From NCBI GenBank assembly GCA_944386495.1, contig CALXBE010000019.1, positions 1 to 41,912 on the forward strand: a stretch of DNA of 41,912 bases. The letters are read 5' to 3'. This stretch comes from an uncultured Gemmiger sp. (lineage in GTDB: Bacteria; Bacillota; Clostridia; Oscillospirales; Ruminococcaceae). Every line of letters begins with the position of its first letter. Within the stretch, counting starts at the first letter, position 1. Shown here piece by piece: positions 1 through 6,621 of the stretch. Position numbers and translations under genes: made by a program. Under the pieces are notes generated by a model, which saw nothing but the letters and a program-made list of their open reading frames with translations, was not told the origin of the DNA and did not search any database.

Positions 1-72
1 GGTTAGGGGAGTAAAATACCATTCCTGTATTTCGTCTGGCGAGATCGGGTGAAAACTTACATCGTATCCCAT
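1..72 (-). CDS. 5' end of an unrecognised gene, cut by the window edge
   Basis: Reading the minus strand from an ATG at 72 gives 24 uninterrupted codons to the window edge. The peptide begins MGYDVSFHPISPDEIQEWYF. A strong ribosome site (GGAGGG, five bases before the ATG) and a TATAAT hexamer at 118-123 support a real start. The rest of the gene lies outside the window and I do not recognise the family from this short N-terminus. Confidence 0.65.
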   Translation of the reverse strand, partial: MGYDVSFHPISPDEIQEWYFTPLT

Positions 73-117
73 AAAAGCCCTCCTCGAAAAATGGGGTTGT
101 TGTTTGGCTATGATTCT

Positions 118-123
118 ATTATA
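118..123 (-). promoter_or_regulatory. Probable -10 box for the left-edge gene
   Basis: The minus strand reads TATAAT here, about 46 bases upstream of the ATG at 72. No good -35 hexamer is seen 16-18 bases further upstream, so the promoter is only partly supported. Confidence 0.4.
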
Positions 124-241
124 CCCCACCAAAGGCCCGGGGTACAGGGAATCGCAGTTTTTTTACAGTTTGTCAATATAAAATATAGAGAATTGTCCTG
201 CCGGAAGGGAGAAAAACGGGGGATTTTATCCCGGATGGGAA

Positions 242-281
242 AAAGAAAAGGCCGGACCAGGGTGCTGCGCCCGGTCCGGCC
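242..281 (-). terminator. Rho-independent terminator of the lipoprotein gene
   Basis: GGCCGGACC pairs with GGTCCGGCC around a GGG/CCC inner stem. On the minus strand the hairpin is followed by a T-rich run (TTTTCTTTT). It lies just after the stop of the lipoprotein gene at 289. Confidence 0.85.
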
Positions 282-288
282 TTGTTGA

Positions 289-822
289 TTATTCGGTTTG
301 GGGACTTGGGGTGAACTCTTCCAGCAGCAGGCTCCCGTCCTTCCCGCTGAGGGAAAGGGTGTAATGCCGGACACTGCCATCGGTGTCGGTGTAGGCGATT
401 CCCCGCCCCGGCAGGTCCCCGGCAAAGGTGGTGGTCACCAGAAGGGGAGTGTGGGGGGAGAATACATCCAGGGAATAGAGGGTTTCCGTGTCCCAGGTCA
501 GGTCCCCTTCCTCCTCCCGGGGGGTGAGGGCCAGAAACTGAAAATCGGTCACCTGCCGGTCAGTGGCAATGACGATTTGTACTTCATGACCGGTGGATTC
601 CTCATGAAACTCTATATATTCCTGGGGCTGATGGTCCTCTGCAAAGGCGGCGGTGAGGAAGGCAGGCCCGGTAGGGGCAGCGGTCACCACCGGCGGGGCG
701 GAAGGACCGGGGGCAGCGGTGGCGCCCACCGGGGATTCCTCCGGCTCCTGGCCGCAGCCGGTAAGGAAAAGCGTGCAGGCCAGCAGACTTACCACCAGCC
801 GGGAAAACAGAATATGAACCAT
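289..822 (-). CDS. Small secreted lipoprotein of unknown function
   Basis: The product is about 177 residues. It starts with a type II signal peptide (MVHILFSRLVVSLLACTLFL) and a lipobox ending TGCG, so it should be lipid-anchored on the outer face of the membrane. A Pro/Ala/Thr-rich linker (about residues 25-55) precedes a compact domain with alternating acidic and hydrophobic stretches and no motif I recognise. The ATG at 822 is chosen because GAGGGGG lies eight bases upstream and the signal peptide begins there. A longer in-frame reading to 873 would bury the signal peptide. The gene has its own terminator at 242-281 and sits downstream of the ptsG terminator, so it is probably monocistronic. 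No function can be assigned. Confidence 0.75.
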   Translation of the reverse strand: MVHILFSRLVVSLLACTLFLTGCGQEPEESPVGATAAPGPSAPPVVTAAPTGPAFLTAAFAEDHQPQEYIEFHEESTGHEVQIVIATDRQVTDFQFLALTPREEEGDLTWDTETLYSLDVFSPHTPLLVTTTFAGDLPGRGIAYTDTDGSVRHYTLSLSGKDGSLLLEEFTPSPQTE

Positions 823-911
823 CCAGGGCACCCCCTCGAAATAAATCTTCTTTACACAGTTTATCAGATTCAAACAGCTTTGAAAATGGTTTTTCCAATT
901 CTTACCGGAGC

Positions 912-941
912 AAAAAAGGCCCCCCGGTTTCCCGGGAGGCC
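912..941 (-). terminator. Terminator after ptsG
   Basis: On the minus strand GGCCTCCCGG and CCGGGGGGCC form a stem with one mismatch around an AAA-type loop, followed by TTTTTT. It lies 25 bases beyond the ptsG stop codon. Confidence 0.8.
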
Positions 942-965
942 AGAGGGGAGAAAAACAAGGGATTC

Positions 966-3092
966 TTACCGGAGCTCCAGAAGGTCCTGACCGGGCTGAA
1001 CAGTGCCCTGGGCCAGGGGAGTGAGGGAAGAATACTCCTCGCTGTTGCAGAGGATAAGGGGGGTGACGGTGGAATATCCCGCCTGCCGGATGGCTTCCAG
1101 GTCAAAGGAGATAAGCAGGTCGCCCTTCTTTACCTCCTGCCCGGCCTGGACATGAGGGGTGAAGTGCTTTCCTTCCAGCTTGACAGTGTCAATGCCGATA
1201 TGAAGGAGCAGCTCTGCACCCTGGGGAGTGACCAGGCCAATGGCGTGATGGGTCTCAAACAGGTTATCCACGGTTCCGTCGGCGGGGGCGAAAAGCTGAC
1301 CTTGGGTGGGCTGGATGGCAATGCCATCCCCCAGAGCGCCGGAGGCAAAGGCCTCATCGGGAACCTGGTCCAGGGGCATCACCTCACCGGCCAGAGGGCT
1401 GGCCAGCACCTGGGATTCATGGGCGGCCTTAGGGGCGGCTTTCTTGGCAGGAGCCTCGGGGGCGGGAACGGAAACGGGGGCATCAGCGGCAGGGGTCTCC
1501 AGATAATCTTCCAGATTGGACTTGATGACGGACACCTGAGGCCCGTAAATCACCTGGATGCCGTTCCCTTTGTGGACCACACCGGAGGCGCCGCTCTGCT
1601 TGAGCAGGTCGTCCCGGACCAGAGCAGGGTCATGGACGGTCACCCGGAGCCGGGTGGCGCAGCAGTCCAGGTCGGACAGGTTGGGCTTGCCCCCCAGACC
1701 GGCCAGGATAAGGGCGGAAACGGCATCCTCCCCGGCGGCAGCGCCGGAGGCGTCGGGACCCACCCCGGTCTTCTCCTTGAAGTCGGCACGGGTGTAGAGC
1801 TTGGTCTCCTCCCCGTCGGCTTCCCGGCCGGGGGTCTTCAGGTCAAACTTCCGAATCATAAAGGTGAAGGTGAAGTAGTAGAGGAAGAAGTAGACAATGC
1901 CGACCACGACCACCCAGATCCAGTGGGTCTTTTCATTCCCCTGGAGAATACCGAACAGGGTCAGGTCAATGAGGCCGCCGGAGAAGGTCATGCCTACGCA
2001 GACATTGAGCATGTGCATGAGCATGTAGGCCAGACCGGCATAGACACAGTGGACCGCATACATGGCGGGGGCCACAAAGAGGAAGGTGAACTCCAAAGGC
2101 TCGGTGATACCGGTGAGCATGGAGGTGAGGGCGGCGGAGAGAAGCAGACCGGCCACCACCTTCCGCTTTTCGGGGCGGGCGGTGCGGTACATGGCCAGAG
2201 CGGCTCCGGGCAGGCCGAAAATCATCAGGGGGAACTTGCCGGCCATAAACCGGGTGGCTTCCACCGAGAACTGGGTCACATTCTTGGAAGCCAGCTCGGC
2301 AAAGAAGATGTTCTGGGCGCCCTGAACGGTGACCCCGTCAATGATGGCCGTGCCGCCCACTGCGGTCTGCCAGAAGGGCATATAGAATACATGATGAAGT
2401 CCGAAGGGAATGAGGGCCCGTTCAATGAGACCGTAAATCCAGGTGCCGGCGTAGCCGGAGACCAGAACCAGGTTCCCCAGCATGCCGATGCCGGTCTGGA
2501 CCACAGGCCAGACAAAGAACATGGCAATGCCTACCAGCAGGTAGACGGCGGTACAGACAATGGGAACGAACCGGGTGCCGCCGAAGAAGGAAAGGACCTG
2601 GGGCAGCTGAATCTTATAGAACCGGTTGTGAAGGGCAGCCACACCCAGACCAACAATGATACCCCCGAATACCCCCATCTGAAGGGTGGTGATGCCCAGC
2701 ATGGAGGTGGTGGTGTTGGGAGCCATGGCTTCCACGCCGCCGGCGGCATGGATCATGGCGCTGATGGCGGTGTTCATGACCAGGTAGGCGATGGCGCCGG
2801 AGAGGGCCGCAACCTCTTTCTCCTTCTTGGCCATGCCAATGGCCACGCCCATGGCAAAGAGAAGGGCCAGGTTGTTGAAGATGGCGCTGCCGCACTGGTT
2901 CATAATGTCCAGCACAGTGTATACAGCGCTGCCGGGATAGATAATACCGGTCAGGTTGTAGGCTTCCAGCATGGTCTCATTGGTGAAGGAGCTGCCGATA
3001 CCCAGCAGAAGACCTGCCACCGGAAGCAGGGCGATGGGGAGCATGAAGGAGCGGCCGACCCGCTGCAATACTCCGAAGATCTTGTCTTTCAT
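966..3092 (-). CDS. ptsG: PTS glucose-type transporter, IICBA fusion
   Basis: This 708-residue membrane permease takes up and phosphorylates a hexose using phosphate passed from HPr. The domain order is IIC, IIB, IIA. IIC (about 1-415) carries GLHHVFYMPFW near residue 231 and GITEPLEF near 328, the pattern of glucose permeases. IIB has the phosphorylated cysteine in CCATRLRV at C478, preceded by a second cysteine. After a Pro/Ala linker (about 535-560), IIA (about 563-708) has HHAIGL and the active-site histidine in LLLHIGIDTVKL at H631. The ATG at 3092 follows AGGAGG and the protein begins directly with the conserved MKDKIFGVLQRVGRSFMLPI. The gene lies downstream of its antiterminator gene, with a RAT and a terminator between. 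Glucose is the best guess. N-acetylglucosamine is possible because NagE has the same architecture. Confidence 0.92.
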   Translation of the reverse strand: MKDKIFGVLQRVGRSFMLPIALLPVAGLLLGIGSSFTNETMLEAYNLTGIIYPGSAVYTVLDIMNQCGSAIFNNLALLFAMGVAIGMAKKEKEVAALSGAIAYLVMNTAISAMIHAAGGVEAMAPNTTTSMLGITTLQMGVFGGIIVGLGVAALHNRFYKIQLPQVLSFFGGTRFVPIVCTAVYLLVGIAMFFVWPVVQTGIGMLGNLVLVSGYAGTWIYGLIERALIPFGLHHVFYMPFWQTAVGGTAIIDGVTVQGAQNIFFAELASKNVTQFSVEATRFMAGKFPLMIFGLPGAALAMYRTARPEKRKVVAGLLLSAALTSMLTGITEPLEFTFLFVAPAMYAVHCVYAGLAYMLMHMLNVCVGMTFSGGLIDLTLFGILQGNEKTHWIWVVVVGIVYFFLYYFTFTFMIRKFDLKTPGREADGEETKLYTRADFKEKTGVGPDASGAAAGEDAVSALILAGLGGKPNLSDLDCCATRLRVTVHDPALVRDDLLKQSGASGVVHKGNGIQVIYGPQVSVIKSNLEDYLETPAADAPVSVPAPEAPAKKAAPKAAHESQVLASPLAGEVMPLDQVPDEAFASGALGDGIAIQPTQGQLFAPADGTVDNLFETHHAIGLVTPQGAELLLHIGIDTVKLEGKHFTPHVQAGQEVKKGDLLISFDLEAIRQAGYSTVTPLILCNSEEYSSLTPLAQGTVQPGQDLLELR

Positions 3093-3136
3093 ACAGATTC
3101 CTCCTGAAAAAAGAAAAGGTTGAAAAAGGGTATATA

Positions 3137-3188
3137 TAAAAACAGACCCATACGACCCTGTCCTTTGGGGGCAGAGCCATACAGGTCT
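3137..3188 (-). terminator. Conditional terminator in the ptsG leader
   Basis: On the minus strand, AGACCTGTATGGCTCTG (3188-3172) pairs along 17 positions, counting G-U pairs, with CAGGGTCGTATGGGTCT, followed by GTTTTT. Its 5' arm shares AGACC with the 3' end of the RAT, so the two structures exclude each other. This is the standard arrangement for BglG/LicT antitermination. Confidence 0.88.
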
Positions 3189-3224
3189 AGCCTGCACAGA
3201 AATCGGTGGGTGCAGTAACTATCC
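3184..3224 (-). promoter_or_regulatory. RAT antiterminator hairpin upstream of ptsG
   Basis: The minus strand reads GGATAGTTACTGCAC at the 5' side and GTGCAGGCTAGACC at the 3' side, which fits a ribonucleic antiterminator bound by BglG/LicT proteins. The arms GCAC/GTGC extend the stem, and the loop is longer than in the canonical 29-base element. It sits 25 bases after the licT stop and overlaps the ptsG leader terminator. Confidence 0.85.
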
Positions 3225-3248
3225 AGTCAAATTCAGTTGTAAAAAGGG

Positions 3249-4115
3249 TCAGGAGACAGGCTCCTCCAAATCGCCCGCCACCCGCTTGAGATGGATGGTC
3301 AGGTAAATCAGCTCCTCCTGGGAGAGGGTCTTGTTCCAGGCGGTCTGGATGTATTGGCCCACTTCCTGGGCGCATTGGTAATGGCGGGGGCAGCTCTGGG
3401 CAATGAGGGCCCGGAAGGAGGCATCGCTCTGGGCGGGGGAATCCTCCATCAGCTTATCCTGGAACAGCCGCTGGGCAAAGTACCGCAGATGTACCACAAA
3501 CCGGTGAAAGTTGAGGGACTGCCGGTCAAAGCTGCTGCCCTCCCTGTAAAACCCTTCCACCACCCCGATGACCCCGTCAATGAGCTGGGTGATTTGATAC
3601 ATCTCGCTCATTTTGGTGTTGAGCTGGGCGTTTACAATGTGGAGGGCAATGAAGGAGGCTTCGTCCGGGTGAAGAGTGACCCCCAGATTTTCCTTGACCA
3701 GTTCCAGGCACCGCTGGCCCAGCTGGTACTCGGTGGGGTAGTAGCAGAGGATGCTCCCGGCCAGAGGATTCTCAAACTCGATGCCCTGTTCCTTCCGCTG
3801 GATGGCAAAGCTCACATGGTCGGCCAGGGTGATGAGAAGGCTCTCGTTCAAGGGCTGGGGGATGGAGGCTTTTATCATCCCGATCATCTCCTCGGTCAGC
3901 CGGAGATGTTCCAGGGGGATCTGCTCCACCAGCTCCCGCAGCTTCCGCTGCTCCGCTTTCCCCTCCATCCGGTAGACTTTTTCCACCTGGGCGGGGTCCA
4001 CAAACTGGGCTACCTTCCGGCCAAAGCCCAGGCCCCGGCCGGTAACGATCATTTCGCTGCCTTTTTCATCAATGACACAGAGGATGTTGTTGTTGATCAC
4101 CTTTTTGATCCGCAC
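3249..4115 (-). CDS. licT: BglG/LicT-family transcription antiterminator
   Basis: This 288-residue RNA-binding regulator has the family layout: an RNA-binding CAT domain (about 1-58, beginning VRIKKVINNN with GRGLGFGRK), then PRD1 and PRD2. The four regulatory histidines are visible in ADHVSFAIQR and ALHIVNAQ (PRD1) and in VVHLRYFAQR and LTIHLKRV (PRD2). I choose the GTG at 4115 because AGGAGG repeats lie eight bases upstream and LicT proteins start exactly at this motif. Upstream in-frame codons run into the leader terminator. The sequence looks closer to LicT than to B. subtilis GlcT, although the gene beside it is a glucose-type permease. PTS-dependent phosphorylation of the PRDs should set its activity. 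Its own leader contains a RAT and a terminator, implying autoregulation. Confidence 0.9.
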   Translation of the reverse strand: MRIKKVINNNILCVIDEKGSEMIVTGRGLGFGRKVAQFVDPAQVEKVYRMEGKAEQRKLRELVEQIPLEHLRLTEEMIGMIKASIPQPLNESLLITLADHVSFAIQRKEQGIEFENPLAGSILCYYPTEYQLGQRCLELVKENLGVTLHPDEASFIALHIVNAQLNTKMSEMYQITQLIDGVIGVVEGFYREGSSFDRQSLNFHRFVVHLRYFAQRLFQDKLMEDSPAQSDASFRALIAQSCPRHYQCAQEVGQYIQTAWNKTLSQEELIYLTIHLKRVAGDLEEPVS

Positions 4116-4146
4116 AGCTGACACCCTCCTCCTCTCGGCGGCGGGT

Positions 4147-4211
4147 AAAAAAAATACCAGCCCCATCAAACACCATTCCTGCAACAAGAAGAAGGTCTTA
4201 ACGGAGTTGGT
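4147..4211 (-). terminator. Conditional terminator in the licT leader
   Basis: On the minus strand ACCAACTCC (4211-4203) pairs with GGGGCTGGT (4164-4156), with one mismatch, followed by ATTTTTTTT. The 5' arm overlaps the end of the RAT (AGACC/ACCAA), so RAT folding would block it. The loop is long, at about 38 bases. Confidence 0.7.
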
Positions 4212-4237
4212 CTAGCCCGCATTACCGGTAACAATCC
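4209..4237 (-). promoter_or_regulatory. RAT antiterminator hairpin upstream of licT
   Basis: The 29-base element reads GGATTGTTACC at its 5' side and GCGGGCTAGACC at its 3' side on the minus strand. This is close to the LicT/SacT-type RAT consensus in length and in the conserved unpaired bases. It lies between a strong promoter and the licT leader terminator. Confidence 0.85.
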
Positions 4238-4272
4238 AACCAGGCCCACCGGGGCCACTGATCACTGGGTAA

Positions 4273-4301
4273 AGAATACCACTCCCCAAAGGGGAAGTCA
4301 A
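4273..4301 (-). promoter_or_regulatory. Sigma-A promoter for licT (and probably ptsG)
   Basis: On the minus strand TTGACT and TATTCT are separated by 17 bases. Transcription would start near 4266, just upstream of the RAT at 4237-4209. The region from 4302 to the lipoprotein start at 4457 holds the inverted repeat at 4393-4417 and nothing else I can support. Confidence 0.8.
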
Positions 4302-4392
4302 CGGTTTTTCCTGATATACCAGGGATTTTGGCAGGTTGCCATATTTTCCCGGGGCTCTTTTGGTCAGCCTGACAAAAATATATCAGACGGAC

Positions 4393-4417
4393 AACTGTTT
4401 ACAGAAAGGAAACAGTT
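4393..4417. repeat. Inverted repeat upstream of a lipoprotein gene
   Basis: AACTGTTT and AAACAGTT form perfect 8-base arms separated by 9 bases, ending about 40 bases before the ATG at 4457. No T-run follows, so it is more likely an operator or mRNA leader hairpin than a terminator. I found no clear promoter here. Confidence 0.4.
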
Positions 4418-4456
4418 TGGAGATAAAGTAGAGGTAATGGAAAAGGAGATGATTTT

Positions 4457-5179
4457 ATGAAAAGGCTTTCCCTTCTGGCGGGAGCTGCCCTTCTGCTGGC
4501 CCTCCTGGCCGGGTGCGCCGGGGTGCAGGACCCGCCTGCCCCCACACCTTCCATGGCCCCTGTCCCTGAGATGACCTCTTCTCCCAGCCCATCCCCGGAA
4601 CCTACCCCCGACCCCATGGCAGGCCAGGAGGTGGACTCCACCGACCAGTTCCTTACCCCGGACCAGGAGGAAGTCTTTCAGCGGGCCCGGGAGGCCACCT
4701 ATACCCTCCAGGGGCTGGGGGACAACATTGTCAGCTTTGGCTTTGTCCAGCAGTCGACTGACGGCAGTTTTGTGGACCAGGTGGAGGGGGAATACTACCT
4801 CTTTGAAAATACCTATGAGGAATATGTCCAGCTGATGGAAAGCATTTTCACCCGGAATGTGCTGGATGACCCCCGGTACAGCCTGGACCGGAAATTCATA
4901 GATTATAATGGCCAGCTGGCCTGCTATGGAGGGCCGGGAGGCTGTTCCATGACCATGGTGGAAGGGTACACCCGGTATGTGGCGGAGGAATACCCCGACA
5001 CCTACCGGCTGGAATACCGGGATGGGGAGAAGGTGGAATTCACCCTCATTGCCCATTACGATGCCAACTGGGACAAGGGAGAGTCCATGGAGGTGTACAC
5101 GGTGGAATATCCCATCCGGCTGGTGAATACGGCCCAGGGCTGGCGGGTGGACCAGTTCCACTCCGCCGTGTATGGCTGA
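4457..5179 (+). CDS. Secreted lipoprotein, function uncertain (possibly IseA-like)
   Basis: The product is 240 residues. MKRLSLLAGAALLLALLAGC is a clear lipoprotein signal with lipobox LAGC (C20). A Pro/Ser/Thr-rich linker to about residue 60 carries the folded part away from the membrane. The remaining ~180 residues contain a mixed helical and strand region (around TYEEYVQLMESIFTRNVLDD) and end in FHSAVYG. The pattern, a helix followed by an Ft-type segment and a beta-rich tail, recalls the IseA family of DL-endopeptidase inhibitors. This is only a resemblance by eye. GGAGATGATTTT precedes the ATG. The gene stands alone, diverges from licT and ends at a bidirectional terminator shared with the next gene. 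Confidence 0.75.
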   Translation: MKRLSLLAGAALLLALLAGCAGVQDPPAPTPSMAPVPEMTSSPSPSPEPTPDPMAGQEVDSTDQFLTPDQEEVFQRAREATYTLQGLGDNIVSFGFVQQSTDGSFVDQVEGEYYLFENTYEEYVQLMESIFTRNVLDDPRYSLDRKFIDYNGQLACYGGPGGCSMTMVEGYTRYVAEEYPDTYRLEYRDGEKVEFTLIAHYDANWDKGESMEVYTVEYPIRLVNTAQGWRVDQFHSAVYG

Positions 5180-5189
5180 TAAAAACAGA

Positions 5190-5220
5190 AAGGGAGCCTT
5201 CCCCGGGGGAAGGCTCCCTT
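5190..5220. terminator. Bidirectional terminator between convergent genes
   Basis: AAGGGAGCCTTCCCC and GGGGAAGGCTCCCTT form a perfect 15-base stem with TTGTTTT on the plus side and TTTCTGTTTTT on the minus side. It separates the plus-strand lipoprotein gene from the minus-strand gene ending at 5224. Confidence 0.9.
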
Positions 5221-5223
5221 GTT

Positions 5224-6477
5224 TTATCGCCGGAAAACTGCGGCAGCGGTGACCAGAACCATGAAAAGGGTGGTCAGAAGGGTGGAGATCCAGAAGGCGG
5301 CGCCCCCTTCCGAGAGGATCTGGACAATGGAGAGGACCGAGGCCAGAATAGAGACGATGCCGAAAAGGGTGATTAGATTGAAGATGGTCTCGTTCCGGGC
5401 CCGCTCCACCTCCTCCTGATGGGCGGCCAGCAGATTCAGCTTGTCGGTCACATCGCTGATGGCGGCAGGAATGTCGTTTACCTCCAGCAGGTTGGCGTAA
5501 ATCTGCTTTACATTGTGCCACCGGGACAGATTGGCGGGGACCACCGTGCCGAAGGCCCGGAAATTGAGCATCAGGTTTTTCAGGCTCCGGATTTCTTTCT
5601 TCTCCAGGCTCACCATAAGCTGGGTGAACCGGAGACAGGTGTACTTTTCATAGAGGGCCAGCAGCACCACCGGAAGCCCGTCCCGGGCCTGGGCCTGGCG
5701 CTCGGCCTCCAGGTTCATTTCCGGGTCAGCGGTAATGTAGGAGATGGTCTGGCTGGCCACACAGCAGCCCCAACGGTATTTGTCCCGGGCCAGATTCCGG
5801 GCGGCGTAAACATACCGGATGTCCTCCTCCGCCTGGTCCTGGGCAGGAGCCTGGGGGGATTTCATCTTGTGGAGGGAGAAGGTGATCTGCCGCAGTTCTT
5901 CCAGGGTCTGGAACCACTGGGGCATGACCCCGAAAATGTAGGCGTAGTTGTCCAGCAGCCAGGGGGAATCCCCGGGGAAAAACTTTTCCAGCCCCAGGGG
6001 GTCCATCAGCTGGGAGAGCCAATGGTCCGGATTGAGGGGATGGGAAGTCCCCGTCTGGTCCAGCCAGAAAAAGGGCGCCTCGTTCTTGGCAAAGCCCGGG
6101 TTGCAGATGGCGGCCAGGGTCTCCATCCTGTCAAAGGAGAGCCCCAGACAGAGGAAGGCCACCTGGGTGTGGAAAAGGTAAAGGTAGGAACGGTCCAGGG
6201 TGAAGGTGAATTCCTGGTCCGGCTCCCCCACCCGGAAGGAGACAGGCCGACCTTCCAAAGGCCGGGTGAGCAGCTCCGGTTCCAGACAGACGCCCCAGCC
6301 CACCGAGCCGGGGCCGTCCTTCACCAGCATGGCCTTGATGTTCTCGTTCAGGTCGGGGGTGGTGGGCACCAGGGTGCTCCCCCAGGCAGCCAGCTTTTCC
6401 CGGTCCAGGTCCTGGGGCCGGAATTTCAAAGGGAGAATGAGAAAACAGCCGTACCGGGCTTCTTGAACCATATCCAT
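5224..6477 (-). CDS. Unrecognised protein with two C-terminal membrane segments
   Basis: The 417-residue product starts at the ATG at 6477, seven bases after AGGAGG. No signal peptide is present. The first ~360 residues look soluble, rich in Trp, Phe and Leu, and end in an acidic/helical stretch (LAAHQEEVERARNE). Two hydrophobic segments follow at about 365-388 (IFNLITLFGIVSILASVL) and 395-415, ending in RR. This layout (large cytosolic domain, long helix, two C-terminal membrane helices) resembles CorA-type channels, but the GMN signature between the helices is missing. It may be only a shared architecture. The gene appears monocistronic and has no obvious functional neighbours. I do not recognise the family. 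Confidence 0.75.
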   Translation of the reverse strand: MDMVQEARYGCFLILPLKFRPQDLDREKLAAWGSTLVPTTPDLNENIKAMLVKDGPGSVGWGVCLEPELLTRPLEGRPVSFRVGEPDQEFTFTLDRSYLYLFHTQVAFLCLGLSFDRMETLAAICNPGFAKNEAPFFWLDQTGTSHPLNPDHWLSQLMDPLGLEKFFPGDSPWLLDNYAYIFGVMPQWFQTLEELRQITFSLHKMKSPQAPAQDQAEEDIRYVYAARNLARDKYRWGCCVASQTISYITADPEMNLEAERQAQARDGLPVVLLALYEKYTCLRFTQLMVSLEKKEIRSLKNLMLNFRAFGTVVPANLSRWHNVKQIYANLLEVNDIPAAISDVTDKLNLLAAHQEEVERARNETIFNLITLFGIVSILASVLSIVQILSEGGAAFWISTLLTTLFMVLVTAAAVFRR

Positions 6478-6562
6478 GGAGAGTCCTCCTTTTAGCAGAA
6501 TGTCTTTGAAAACATTGTATTCCTTTGGGGGAAACTTGTCAAAATAAAGTGAAAAATCCCAC

Positions 6563-6600
6563 AAAAAAGCCCCGCTCCCGGCAAAGCGCCGAAAGCGGGG
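6563..6600 (-). terminator. Terminator after malQ
   Basis: On the minus strand CCCCGCTTTCGGC and GCCGGGAGCGGGG form a stem, followed by TTTTTTG. It lies 22 bases beyond the malQ stop and closes the alpha-glucan operon. Confidence 0.85.
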
Positions 6601-6621
6601 AAAGGAAGGAGAAAGAAATTT

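Noticed and set aside
1152-3107. A 651-codon open frame on the plus strand opposite ptsG
   Set aside because: Its translation is rich in Gly and His with no membrane or domain pattern, and it is the antisense shadow of a well-supported gene. High GC content gives many such frames here.
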